Below are positions 28,639-37,489 of a DNA stretch of 64,000 nucleotides, piece after piece; the first letter of the stretch is position 1, and each line of letters starts with the position of its first letter. The translations under genes and the position numbers were made by a program. The notes beneath the pieces were generated by a model. That model made no database searches, was not told the origin of the DNA, and saw only the letters and a program-made list of their open reading frames with translations. The stretch covers positions 868,001-932,000 of the forward strand of contig NZ_JASBAO010000001.1 in the NCBI RefSeq assembly GCF_029953265.1, written 5' to 3'. This DNA comes from Commensalibacter oyaizuii (GTDB taxonomy: Bacteria; Pseudomonadota; Alphaproteobacteria; Acetobacterales; Acetobacteraceae).

Positions 28639-28902
28639 TTATTTTTTATCCGCATCTTTTGGGAATACTTTTTCCTTTTCTTCGTTAAAGGGAACAGACG
28701 TGTCGGCTTTTTCTGATCCTGATAACGCTTTATTTTGCTGACTTTGTGAACCAGAAGAAGGCTCGTCATCGGCCATATTTTTCTTAAAGGCCTTGATCCC
28801 TTTGGCAAAATCACCCATCAATGATGATACTTTGGTCGTTCCAAACAATAACAAAATGACAATTAAAACAATCAGCCAATGCCAAATGCTCATACTACCC
28901 AT
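28639..28902 (-). CDS. tatA: Twin-arginine translocase subunit TatA
   Basis: The pore-forming subunit of the Tat pathway for folded proteins. Of its 87 residues, a short N-terminal membrane helix ([19 protein letters not shown]) is followed by an amphipathic helix ([16 protein letters not shown]) and a polar tail. The start is ATG 28902 with GAGGG upstream; a second ATG three codons later is possible. It stands apart from tatB and tatC, which are not in the window. A likely Tat substrate, the amidase at 52 kb, is encoded here. Confidence 0.9.
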   Translation of the reverse strand: MGSMSIWHWLIVLIVILLLFGTTKVSSLMGDFAKGIKAFKKNMADDEPSSGSQSQQNKALSGSEKADTSVPFNEEKEKVFPKDADKK

Positions 28903-29174
28903 AATACCCTCATGTCGACGTTTGGGTTAAAGAAGGATGTTGTTTATATTTTAACAACGCATCAAATTTACGTAAAATCATAAAGAAAATTATCATAATC
29001 TTTAACATTGGGTAATACTATAATTTTACCATCTATGCAAAATTTTACACTCGTATTCCATATATAACATAATCGCAGATTAAAATTTAGCGACCTTTTG
29101 TATTATATTTGGCAATTTCATCCCGATTCTAATGTAAGGAAATACAGATAGTTATCCCTATTATCACATAATAC

Positions 29175-29645
29175 CTAAGATTTATTAGGTAAAATAAACC
29201 CATAAGTCGGATATTTACGCGTGCCTAACTTGCGAATTGGTGGCCACCATACCCTGACCAAAGACCAATCATTTCGAGAAGATACGTCAACTACGGATAC
29301 GTTACGGTCAATCCGTTGTGCCTGCCAGTTTGCATGTTCAACCAAAATAGTTCTGGAATCTTTAAGTTTTTTTACAACAGAAACGTGACCATCAGGAAGG
29401 CGCGACGTTTTGCGGAACACTAATATTGCCCCGCGCTGGGGTATCTTTGTATGCGCATATTTTCCATTAGACTTGGACCACCACGTATAAGCAGATCCAC
29501 GCAACTGAACCCCTGTTATTTTACGGGCATACGGGGCACATTGTAAAGGTCCATTATAACTGCGCCCACCACCGCATGCTACTAACAAGGGTATTATTCC
29601 AAACAATATGATTGCTGACCTTACAATTCGCATATATTGCCCCAT
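29175..29645 (-). CDS. CHAP-domain lipoprotein, putative peptidoglycan amidase or peptidase
   Basis: A 156-residue exported protein with lipobox LVAC at residue 24. The CHAP fold is suggested by QCAPYAR (candidate nucleophile Cys36), GAILVF, DGHVSVV (His87) and VEHANW (Glu103 or Asn106). CHAP enzymes cut peptidoglycan stem-peptide bonds. The start is ATG 29645; ATG 29633 has a better placed GGGGC and may be the true one. The gene follows recX directly, within a base or two of its stop. Confidence 0.75.
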   Translation of the reverse strand: MGQYMRIVRSAIILFGIIPLLVACGGGRSYNGPLQCAPYARKITGVQLRGSAYTWWSKSNGKYAHTKIPQRGAILVFRKTSRLPDGHVSVVKKLKDSRTILVEHANWQAQRIDRNVSVVDVSSRNDWSLVRVWWPPIRKLGTRKYPTYGFILPNKS

Positions 29646-29646
29646 T

Positions 29647-30237
29647 TTACAAAGATCTTAATGTGTCTACCATTTCTTCTGCTTCGCAACGATCCATTAA
29701 CAATAAACGTTCGATCATTGCAAATGAAAAACCACCTCTTACCAAAGATTGTTGCTCTTTTCGTATTATATCAGAACTGACATCCCTATCTGAACGCCGA
29801 AATGGACCCATTCTGCGTTTTTTCATATAAATTAAGGCTGCTAATATTTCTGAATCTTTTTCTTGATATTGGGTAACAACCGTTTGGATAATAGATGGAT
29901 CTATACCTTTTTCATGTAGTTTCATTTTCACCATTCTTGATGAACGCCCAGAACGAATTAACGATTGTGTTTTATACTCTGCAAATACCTGATCGTTGAT
30001 TGCACCAATTCGTTTCATATCTACAACAATATCTGGAATCTGTTTTTTTCCTTGATGAAGTAAGGTTTGAATTTCCTCCTCATCCATTCCCTCCTCTTTT
30101 ACTTTCATTCCCCACCGACGCAACTTCGAATTTAAAATCCGTTTCAACCCTGCTTCGGTATTATTATAACGTCCCAAATAGGTTAGTGCATATTCTCTTA
30201 AATCTGGAAATTTCGTATAATTCATATGCATCGCCAT
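29647..30237 (-). CDS. recX: Regulatory protein RecX
   Basis: Modulates RecA filament growth. The 196 residues have three-helix repeats typical of RecX: DLREYALTYLGRYNNTEAGL at the start, GRSSRMVKMKLHEKGID in the middle, and GGFSFAMIERLL at the end. recA is not adjacent in this window. It is longer than E. coli RecX (166), as is usual in alphaproteobacteria. It is immediately followed by the CHAP lipoprotein gene, with which it may share a transcript. Confidence 0.85.
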   Translation of the reverse strand: MAMHMNYTKFPDLREYALTYLGRYNNTEAGLKRILNSKLRRWGMKVKEEGMDEEEIQTLLHQGKKQIPDIVVDMKRIGAINDQVFAEYKTQSLIRSGRSSRMVKMKLHEKGIDPSIIQTVVTQYQEKDSEILAALIYMKKRRMGPFRRSDRDVSSDIIRKEQQSLVRGGFSFAMIERLLLMDRCEAEEMVDTLRSL

Positions 30238-30346
30238 TATTAGATCATCAAAATGATAAAATGGAATAAGAAAAAATTGACTTTATATCAGCAATAACAG
30301 ATTATAATTATTTTCTTCAATTCTAATAGATTATAAAAGAGTTACC

Positions 30347-31537
30347 ATGATTTCCGTTCTTATGCCTACCTATAATCGTGCAAATCTTGCTTTCCAGCAA
30401 GGAAAAGGTGTTTGGCTTTATACGGAGGATGGACGACGATTTTTAGATTTTGGTGCTGGGGTTGCAACATCTTCTGTTGGACATAATCACCCCCACCTAG
30501 CCAGCACCATTGCAGAACAGGCAAAACTCGTCTTGCATGTTTCAAACCTGTATCGCATTCCACAAGCTGAAAAATTGGCACAACGATTTGTCGATATTAG
30601 CTGTGCCGACAGTGCTTTTTTTTGCAACTCTGGCGCAGAAGCAAACGAAGGGTTAATGAAAGCCATTCGTCGGGCCCAATTTAAAAACGGTCACCCAGAA
30701 AGAGTGGATATTATTTGTTTTGAACATGCTTTTCATGGCAGAACACTGGCAACCTTAACCGCAACAGGCAATCCAAAATATATGGAAGGCTTTGGTCCAA
30801 AAGTACCAGGCATTAAACATATTCCTGTTGGCGATTTCGAGAAACTGCATCAAGCAGTGGACGAACATACCGCTGGGTTTCTAATTGAACCTATTCAAGG
30901 TGAAAGTGGGATTACAACAGTTCCAAATAATTTTTTGCGTGAGCTCAGAAAAATTTGCGACGAAAAAAATCTTTACCTCGGATTTGATGAGGTTCAGTGC
31001 GGTATGGGACGTACTGGCAAGATGTTTGCCTATCAATGGACAGATGTCGAACCTGATATTTTCTCCTTAGCCAAGGGGATCGCAGGTGGTGTACCAATGG
31101 GGGCATTTTTAGCCAAAGCTTCGATTGCCCAACATTTGACTGCGGGTACACATGGTTCCACTTTTGGCGGAAATCCTTTGGCCTGCGCTGCGGCGAATGC
31201 TGTATTGGATATTTTATTAGAACCCGGATTTTTAGAACATATTACAACAGTGGGACAGTATCTTGCCAAAGAACTACAACAATTAATCGACCAGTATCCC
31301 GATATTTTTGAAGAGGTCAGAGGAAAAGGATTAATGTTAGGTATCAAAGGCAAACTTCCCCCCATTGAAATTCAAAATGCAGCACTACACCACAATTTAT
31401 TAACTGTTGCAGCGGGCAACAACGTCTTGCGGGTTATCCCCCCCTTGGTCATTAATCAAGAAGAATGTAAAGAAGGGGTAAAGCGTCTGGCTGCAGCCGC
31501 TGCAGACTTACAAAAAAATATGGATAAAGCTCTATGA
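30347..31537 (+). CDS. argD: Acetylornithine aminotransferase
   Basis: A PLP enzyme of arginine synthesis that converts N-acetylglutamate semialdehyde to N-acetylornithine. It has 396 residues. CNSGAEANE binds the PLP phosphate, FDEVQCGMGRTG holds the conserved Asp, and the PLP lysine is in SLAKGIAGGVPMG. The stop overlaps the argF start (ATGA), so the two are translationally coupled. The neighbour argF rules out a 4-aminobutyrate aminotransferase role. Confidence 0.94.
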   Translation: MISVLMPTYNRANLAFQQGKGVWLYTEDGRRFLDFGAGVATSSVGHNHPHLASTIAEQAKLVLHVSNLYRIPQAEKLAQRFVDISCADSAFFCNSGAEANEGLMKAIRRAQFKNGHPERVDIICFEHAFHGRTLATLTATGNPKYMEGFGPKVPGIKHIPVGDFEKLHQAVDEHTAGFLIEPIQGESGITTVPNNFLRELRKICDEKNLYLGFDEVQCGMGRTGKMFAYQWTDVEPDIFSLAKGIAGGVPMGAFLAKASIAQHLTAGTHGSTFGGNPLACAAANAVLDILLEPGFLEHITTVGQYLAKELQQLIDQYPDIFEEVRGKGLMLGIKGKLPPIEIQNAALHHNLLTVAAGNNVLRVIPPLVINQEECKEGVKRLAAAAADLQKNMDKAL

Positions 31538-32526
31538 GTGCAACACCAACAAAGCAAAACGCACAACCTAAATCATGTAAAAATTTCCTTGACCTAAGCG
31601 GTGTCAGCAAACAGGATTTGCACGACATTATTACTTTAGGCAAGCAAATGAAGGCACTGCAGGAAGAACGAAAATATCCTCTGCACCCTGCAGAACCCTT
31701 AAAAGGGAAAACAATAGCTCTTATCTTTTCTAAACCTTCGACACGTACCCGTGTGTCTTTTGAGGTAGGTATTCGCCAATTAGGGGGAAACCCTATTGTT
31801 TTATCGACAGACACAATGCAAATTGGACGTGGGGAAACCATCGCTGATACCGCACGGGTATTATCACGTTTTGTCGATTGTATGGTTTTACGTACAGGGT
31901 GCACCAATGATCTGTTGGAGCTAGCTGAACTTAGCTCGGTTCCAGTTATTAATGGTCTTACCCCTGCCTCTCATCCTGCACAGGTTATGGCAGATATCAT
32001 GACATTTGAAGAGCATAAAGGCCCTATTAAAGGACGTACAGTGGCATGGTTAGGGGATGGTAATAATGTTGCTAATTCTTTTATCGAAGCCGCAGCTCAA
32101 TTTGAATTTACCCTAAATCTTGCCACCCCTACCAACTTTCAACCTTCAAAACAAGTTCTAGCGTGGGCGCAGCAACAAGGTGCTAAGATTCATCTAATCT
32201 CTTCTCCACACGAAGCTGTAAAAAATGCAGATGCTGTAGTTACCGATACTTGGGTCAGCATGTCAGATAACGAAGATGAGAAACTGGCACGCCTAAAAGC
32301 ATTGCAACCTTACCAAGTCAATAAAGAATTGATGAGTTGTGCAGCCAAAGATGCAATTTTCCTTCACTGTTTACCAGCCCACATCGGTGAAGAAGTTACA
32401 GAAGAAGTATTTGAAAGCAAACAATCCGTCGTCTTTGATGAAGCTGAAAACCGTCTTCATGCGCACAAAGCCATTCTAATATGGGCATTGATGGGGGACG
32501 ACTGGCAGAAATATGGTTCACGATAA
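31534..32526 (+). CDS. argF: Ornithine carbamoyltransferase
   Basis: Makes citrulline from ornithine and carbamoyl phosphate. It has 330 residues. The carbamoyl-phosphate site is FSKPSTRTRVSFEV near residue 70, HPAQVMAD lies near 149, and the ornithine-site HCLPA near 287. The argD-argF pair forms a compact arginine operon. It is related to pyrB in this window but has the ornithine-specific HCLP motif. Confidence 0.94.
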   Translation: MSATPTKQNAQPKSCKNFLDLSGVSKQDLHDIITLGKQMKALQEERKYPLHPAEPLKGKTIALIFSKPSTRTRVSFEVGIRQLGGNPIVLSTDTMQIGRGETIADTARVLSRFVDCMVLRTGCTNDLLELAELSSVPVINGLTPASHPAQVMADIMTFEEHKGPIKGRTVAWLGDGNNVANSFIEAAAQFEFTLNLATPTNFQPSKQVLAWAQQQGAKIHLISSPHEAVKNADAVVTDTWVSMSDNEDEKLARLKALQPYQVNKELMSCAAKDAIFLHCLPAHIGEEVTEEVFESKQSVVFDEAENRLHAHKAILIWALMGDDWQKYGSR

Positions 32527-32566
32527 CCCTATCTCTTTAAATCCTCGTTCTTAATCATTAATATTG

Positions 32567-32594
32567 GTCAGAAGTTTCCTGCTTCTGACTTTAT
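32567..32594 (+). terminator. Possible terminator after argF
   Basis: GTCAGAAG at 32567 pairs with CTTCTGAC at 32582-32589, followed by a short T-rich stretch. It lies 20 bases before the hslO start. Confidence 0.5.
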
Positions 32595-32616
32595 TAAATT
32601 CTAAGGCACCGTAATT

Positions 32617-33546
32617 ATGACCAAACTTCAACATGACCACGACCGTCCTAACGTTCCCAATGTCGTCATTCCCAAGGGTATTACGCCATTCTTTTTTACA
32701 TCAGCGAGAGGGCGTTTAATTCGACTGGATAATTTAACCGATGCGTTGTTACAACGTCATAATTATCCCTATGCCATTTCCAAACTAGGAGGAGAGGCTT
32801 TGGTTTTGGTTGCAGGGTTAGCCTCTGCATTAAAATTTGAAGGTTCTTTTTCCCTACAAATTAAAGGCGAAGGTGCTGTGTCGTTATTGGTCGTTGATTG
32901 TACCGATAAAGGTGAATTACGATTTTATGCTAGATTTGACGAAGAGAAACTAGCAGCCCTTTCCAAAGAGGCAACAGCTTTGCAATTATTTGAAAAGGGT
33001 TTATTTGTCTTAACCGTCGATCAAAAAAATGACAAAGATACTTATCAAGGGATGGTCGAACTGACGGGTAATACATTGTCAGAAATGGCAGTTGAATATT
33101 TTAAAACCAGTGAGCAACTGCCATGTTGGATACGGCTAAGCTGTGAACAAACTGAAGATGGGTGGCAGGCAGCAGGGCTGATTTTAGAAAAAATTGCAAA
33201 TGATCCGTCTATCGTCATCAAATCCAATGACGAAATCGAAAGCGCAGAAGAAGATTGGAATACGCTTACAATTTTAGCTGAAACATTAACGTCTACGGAA
33301 CTGTTAGATATACAATTACCTCATGAGCAATTACTCTATCGTTTGTTTAATAGTACGTCTGTCAGTATTGGCTCTCCCAAACCATTATCTTATGGGTGTC
33401 GTTGTTCGCGTTCTCGGCTTAAGAATATTCTAAAAACATTTAGCCAAGATGATTTGCATAGTATGAGTGAAAATGGCAACATCACAATGACTTGTGAATT
33501 TTGCCGTTATGATTTTATCTTTCCTAGAACAGAAATTATACAATAA
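32617..33546 (+). CDS. hslO: Redox-regulated chaperone Hsp33
   Basis: A holdase chaperone activated by oxidative unfolding. It has 309 residues. The C-terminal zinc site has CRC near residue 259 and CEFC near 291, the four redox cysteines of the family. The N-terminal domain has YAISKLGGEALVLVAGLAS. The start is ATG 32617 with AAGG upstream. It follows the arginine operon after 90 bp, a neighbourhood often seen in alphaproteobacteria. Confidence 0.92.
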   Translation: MTKLQHDHDRPNVPNVVIPKGITPFFFTSARGRLIRLDNLTDALLQRHNYPYAISKLGGEALVLVAGLASALKFEGSFSLQIKGEGAVSLLVVDCTDKGELRFYARFDEEKLAALSKEATALQLFEKGLFVLTVDQKNDKDTYQGMVELTGNTLSEMAVEYFKTSEQLPCWIRLSCEQTEDGWQAAGLILEKIANDPSIVIKSNDEIESAEEDWNTLTILAETLTSTELLDIQLPHEQLLYRLFNSTSVSIGSPKPLSYGCRCSRSRLKNILKTFSQDDLHSMSENGNITMTCEFCRYDFIFPRTEIIQ

Positions 33547-33638
33547 TATAGTTTGGCTAGCATAAACCTAATAATCTATTTAGTTCATAATACGATTGAC
33601 ATAAATCAAGCTTTATAAATGGTTAATAGAGGAATCAA

Positions 33639-34475
33639 ATGTCACTGAAACAATCAAAAACCTTTTCAACTCGATTAAAATTATGCGCCTCAGCTTTTTT
33701 ACTATTTAGTCCTATGGTTGGATTAACAGCGTGCTCTCATCATGATGAACCCAATTTTGCTCCTTTGACCTATGATTATTTAACCCCGATCTTTTTTAAT
33801 GTCGGTCAGATAACCATCCAAAATATGACAGCTGGTGCAACCTATCCACGCGATGTCACCAACCTAAGCCCTGTATCGCCAATAACAGCTTTGGAAAATA
33901 TGGCTAATAATCGTTTCAAGGCACGAGGATCGGCAAGGCACGCCGTATTCACCATTAAACGTGCCTCTTTACAAGAATCTGGGCACAATGGAATTTATGG
34001 TCAGATGGACGTTTCTTTTGATATTTATAATAGTAATAATCAAAAAATGGCATCTATTCAGGCTGGGGTAAATCATACATATGATATAGATTCTTCTAAA
34101 GGGGATGCTAATAGTAAAAGTAACCTATACGACATTACCCAAAAGTTAATGCAAGACATGAACGTGGAATTAGAATATCAAATCCGTCAGCATTTACAAA
34201 AATATATAGTTGATGCAACAGGAACCCCTATTGCCAATGATATCCAGACCCAAGATCTAGGCACACCTAATAAACCAACATCAACACAAAAAAATACCAA
34301 AGCCAAGCAAAATACAGGATCAACAGATGAAGATCTGAGTGCTGTCTTTCCAGGAGGGCGCCCTGATAGTGGCTCTAAAACATCTGGTACCCAACAGGTT
34401 CCTGAAACGACCAGTAAATACCCCACTGGCAGTTTAGGAACAATCCCAGCCTCTGCTGTTCCTGATGGTTACTAA
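33639..34475 (+). CDS. Putative lipoprotein of unknown function
   Basis: A 278-residue exported protein with lipobox LTAC near residue 31. The globular part, residues 35-195, contains YDYLTPIFFNVGQI and a GIYGQMDVSFDIYN segment. The last 70 residues are low-complexity Ser/Thr/Pro/Gln/Lys, likely disordered. I do not recognise a named domain. It is co-directional with hslO, 92 bp downstream. Confidence 0.75.
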   Translation: MSLKQSKTFSTRLKLCASAFLLFSPMVGLTACSHHDEPNFAPLTYDYLTPIFFNVGQITIQNMTAGATYPRDVTNLSPVSPITALENMANNRFKARGSARHAVFTIKRASLQESGHNGIYGQMDVSFDIYNSNNQKMASIQAGVNHTYDIDSSKGDANSKSNLYDITQKLMQDMNVELEYQIRQHLQKYIVDATGTPIANDIQTQDLGTPNKPTSTQKNTKAKQNTGSTDEDLSAVFPGGRPDSGSKTSGTQQVPETTSKYPTGSLGTIPASAVPDGY

Positions 34476-34492
34476 AGAATACTTATAAAAAG

Positions 34493-34532
34493 AATAATCG
34501 TGGATCTATCAATATAAGATCTCACGATTATT
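34493..34532. terminator. Possible bidirectional hairpin terminator
   Basis: AATAATCGTG at 34493 pairs with CACGATTATT ending at 34532, with an inner GATCT/AGATC stem. T-runs are weak. It lies between converging genes. Confidence 0.45.
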
Positions 34533-34638
34533 GTTAAATTATTCTATTTTGTCTTATCTAAAAATTACAAATTATTTGTCAATAATTCATATTGCACTAC
34601 TTAAACCAATAAGTATTTTCTTCGAAAATCAACCCTGT

Positions 34639-35217
34639 TTAATCAAAGAAAACTGACAAAGATCGCACCCCTTGGGCACCACGAATTAAAACCCCTTCTA
34701 TATCCGCTGTTGCCGATGGCCCACTATGTAACGCGGCATAATGAACTTGCTTCCATTCTGGTCGTGCATAAGCGTCATGCAAATTTTCAACAATTTGTGT
34801 TGGATCAAGCAAAATAATTAAATGTTGAGGCAGATATCCCAACGTATTAATCAATAAATTCTGGTCTGTTAAACAAATAGACCCTGTCTCTGCGACCCCA
34901 AAACTAGCTCGGATCACTCCATAATCAACATTTTGCAAGCTGGCAGGTGTTGTATATTCTGTCAATGGGCAATTCCCGACAATTTCGGGAACAACAGGGC
35001 AAATAATTTTAGCTGATGCCAGTTTTGTTTTTACAAACTCATAGGGATCTTTCTCCCCTTTTGGTAAAATATCCCCTCCCATCATCTCTAAAGATTTTTG
35101 AAATTTTTCAACTATACGATCGGAGGACGTATGAAAAAAAGGAACCGTTGGAGGGGATGTCGGCTCTGACACGCAAGCCTGTCTAATTTTATTTAAAATA
35201 AAATCACGGCTACTCAT
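34639..35217 (-). CDS. lutC: L-lactate utilization protein LutC
   Basis: A LUD-domain subunit of the LutABC L-lactate oxidation system. From ATG 35217 it has 192 residues. SFGVAETGSI and ALHSGPSATADIEGVLIRG are characteristic, the latter near the C-terminus. ATG 35217 has AGGA upstream and overlaps the lutB stop by 8 bases. A longer frame reaches 35250 but has no ribosome site. It is the last gene of lutABC. Confidence 0.9.
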   Translation of the reverse strand: MSSRDFILNKIRQACVSEPTSPPTVPFFHTSSDRIVEKFQKSLEMMGGDILPKGEKDPYEFVKTKLASAKIICPVVPEIVGNCPLTEYTTPASLQNVDYGVIRASFGVAETGSICLTDQNLLINTLGYLPQHLIILLDPTQIVENLHDAYARPEWKQVHYAALHSGPSATADIEGVLIRGAQGVRSLSVFFD

Positions 35218-36652
35218 CTCTTTTTTCCTTTTTTTGATAATTCTTGGCATACCAACTGTGAAACGTTTCTTTGGGAGTAGAAGGAATATCCCTTTGCCGA
35301 CCCCAACTATTTAATCGATTATATACCATAAAATGGGGTAAATACTTCAATGCCCGATCACCAGTTTGAATGGCAGTGCGGTACATTCTAGGGCTGGCAA
35401 ATAATTGCCCTAATGTTTTCATAATAACGCGTTTTGATAATGATAACTCATTATCCTTGGCCAAAGTTTCACGCCATGCAAAAATTTGTTCATGTAAATT
35501 AATTTTAACAGGACATACGTTGGTACAACTGCCGTTTAATGTAGAGGCAAAGGGAAGATTACGATATTTATGCGTATTGTAACCTGGACTTAAAATCAAT
35601 CCGATAGGGCCAGCATAAACACTGCCGTAACTCAACCCACCGCTACGACGAAACACAGGACATGTATTCATACATGCCCCACAACGGATACACTTTAATC
35701 CAGGTTTAAACGTTTTATTTGCCAAGCGCGTTGATCGTCCATTATCCACCAATACAACGTGCATTTCCCCATCCTTTCGAGGGCCACGGAAATAAGAAGT
35801 ATATTGTGTAATCGGTGACCCCAAAGCACTGCGTGACAACAAACGAATAAAAACCGCCAAATGTTCCATTTTAGGAATTATTTTTTCAATACCCACCGTT
35901 ACAATATGTAAAGGAGGGGTGTTAGCCGATAGATCAGCATTCCCCTCGTTAGTGCAAACAACAACAGCCCCTGTTTCAGCAACTAAAAAATTCCCCCCTG
36001 TCATCCCAGCATCTGCATTTAGAATATAAGGACGGGTTGTTTCACGTTGTACTTCAGCCAAATAATGAACATCGTTATTACCTTTTTGCGCATTTAATGT
36101 CTTTTCAAAAACCTTAGAAACATCAGTTCTGGTTTTATGAACCGCAGGTACAACCACGTGACTAGGGTCCTCATGATCCAATTGCTGAATACGTTCCCCC
36201 AAATCCGTTTCGATTACTTTTACCCCATCTTGTTCCAGATGTTGGCGCAAGCAACATTCTTCTCCCAACATAGACTTGCTTTTCACAAGAGTTTTTGCAT
36301 CATGTTGCTTTAAAATATCCGAAATGATCTGATTGCTCTCTTGCGCATCCTTGGCCCAATGCACATGAACCCCATTCGCTGTCGCATTTCGTTCAAATTC
36401 TTCTAAATAATCTGCTAGAAAATCCAAAGTATGATTTTTAATCTCTGAGGCTAAATCACGTAATTCCTCCCATTCAGGAATTAAATGCATCTGAGCATCA
36501 CGTTTTTTACGTAAATCCCATAAACGCTGATCATGCATCTTTTGATGCGCAGAGGCCGCAATAAAACGATTGGCTGCCTCTAATTGATCGACGGGTTTAT
36601 TCCCTCTGATCTTGGCACCTTTTGGTTGTGCTTCATCCTGAAGGTTGATCAT
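35210..36652 (-). CDS. lutB: L-lactate utilization iron-sulfur protein LutB
   Basis: Carries the iron-sulfur clusters of LutABC. It has 480 residues from ATG 36652. The N-terminal LUD domain includes VAETGAVVVCTNEGNADL. Two ferredoxin-type motifs follow, CIRCGACMNTCPVFRRSGG and CTNVCPVKINLHE. ATG 36652 overlaps the lutA stop (ATGA) and has GGGGA upstream. The frame extends to 36742, but that would overlap lutA by 90 bases. Confidence 0.93.
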   Translation of the reverse strand: MINLQDEAQPKGAKIRGNKPVDQLEAANRFIAASAHQKMHDQRLWDLRKKRDAQMHLIPEWEELRDLASEIKNHTLDFLADYLEEFERNATANGVHVHWAKDAQESNQIISDILKQHDAKTLVKSKSMLGEECCLRQHLEQDGVKVIETDLGERIQQLDHEDPSHVVVPAVHKTRTDVSKVFEKTLNAQKGNNDVHYLAEVQRETTRPYILNADAGMTGGNFLVAETGAVVVCTNEGNADLSANTPPLHIVTVGIEKIIPKMEHLAVFIRLLSRSALGSPITQYTSYFRGPRKDGEMHVVLVDNGRSTRLANKTFKPGLKCIRCGACMNTCPVFRRSGGLSYGSVYAGPIGLILSPGYNTHKYRNLPFASTLNGSCTNVCPVKINLHEQIFAWRETLAKDNELSLSKRVIMKTLGQLFASPRMYRTAIQTGDRALKYLPHFMVYNRLNSWGRQRDIPSTPKETFHSWYAKNYQKKEKRDE

Positions 36653-37392
36653 GATAAATCCCCGTTTAAAATTTGAGCAATATGAGCATACTGCAAATTT
36701 ACCCCCATACGTTGTGCACAACCCTTTTGATGCATTAGGCACGAGCTATCGGCAGAAATAATATATTCGGCCCCACTGCGCTGCTGATCCATAACTTTAT
36801 CCTGTCCCATTTTGGCAGAGACCCCCTCCTCAAACACGGAAAAAGTGCCCCCAAAACCACAGCATTCGTCGGGGCGTTCAAGTTCTACAAATTCAATACC
36901 CTTAACTTTTTCCAACAAATTTTTTGGTTTGGAAAAAAAAGATTCCCGACGTTCAGACATGCTGGCATGGCGCAAACCACGTAATGCATTACAATTATAA
37001 TGAATAGCCACTTTATGGGGGAAACGCGCCCATGGAAATGTTTCAACTTTTAAAATATCATGTAAAAATTCAACCAAATCATATGTGTTTTTTCGCACAT
37101 GCTGTACATCATCAGTTTGGTCTATGGCATCGAAATGGTGACGCACCTGATTGGTACAACTGCCTGACGGCATAACAATATAATCAAAACGAGAAAAATT
37201 TTTAACAAACAAAGCTTCTGTTGCCGCGGCCTCTTTATGACATCCTGTATTCGTCATAGGCTGTCCACAACAGGTTTGATCAAACGGGTACGTCACATCA
37301 ACACCTAAACGCTCTAATAACTTTAGCGTTGATATGCCAACTTCTGGTTCCAGCGCATCCATATAGCAGGGAATAAATAACCCGACTTCCAT
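36649..37392 (-). CDS. lutA: L-lactate utilization protein LutA
   Basis: A CCG-domain protein of 247 residues, the first gene of lutABC. The two CCG repeats have CCGQPMTNTGC near residue 42 and CCGFGGTFSV near 181, which bind iron-sulfur or heterodisulfide centres in related proteins. IPCYMD opens the first domain. LutABC oxidises L-lactate to pyruvate with electrons entering the respiratory chain. No lactate permease or LutR regulator is adjacent. Confidence 0.93.
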   Translation of the reverse strand: MEVGLFIPCYMDALEPEVGISTLKLLERLGVDVTYPFDQTCCGQPMTNTGCHKEAAATEALFVKNFSRFDYIVMPSGSCTNQVRHHFDAIDQTDDVQHVRKNTYDLVEFLHDILKVETFPWARFPHKVAIHYNCNALRGLRHASMSERRESFFSKPKNLLEKVKGIEFVELERPDECCGFGGTFSVFEEGVSAKMGQDKVMDQQRSGAEYIISADSSCLMHQKGCAQRMGVNLQYAHIAQILNGDLS

Positions 37393-37489
37393 TTTATCAA
37401 ACCTTATATTTATTTAATTTATAATTATAAAAATGATTTATGGACCCTATTTGTAGCACTATCCTCACTTTTTACCAGCTATTAATCGT

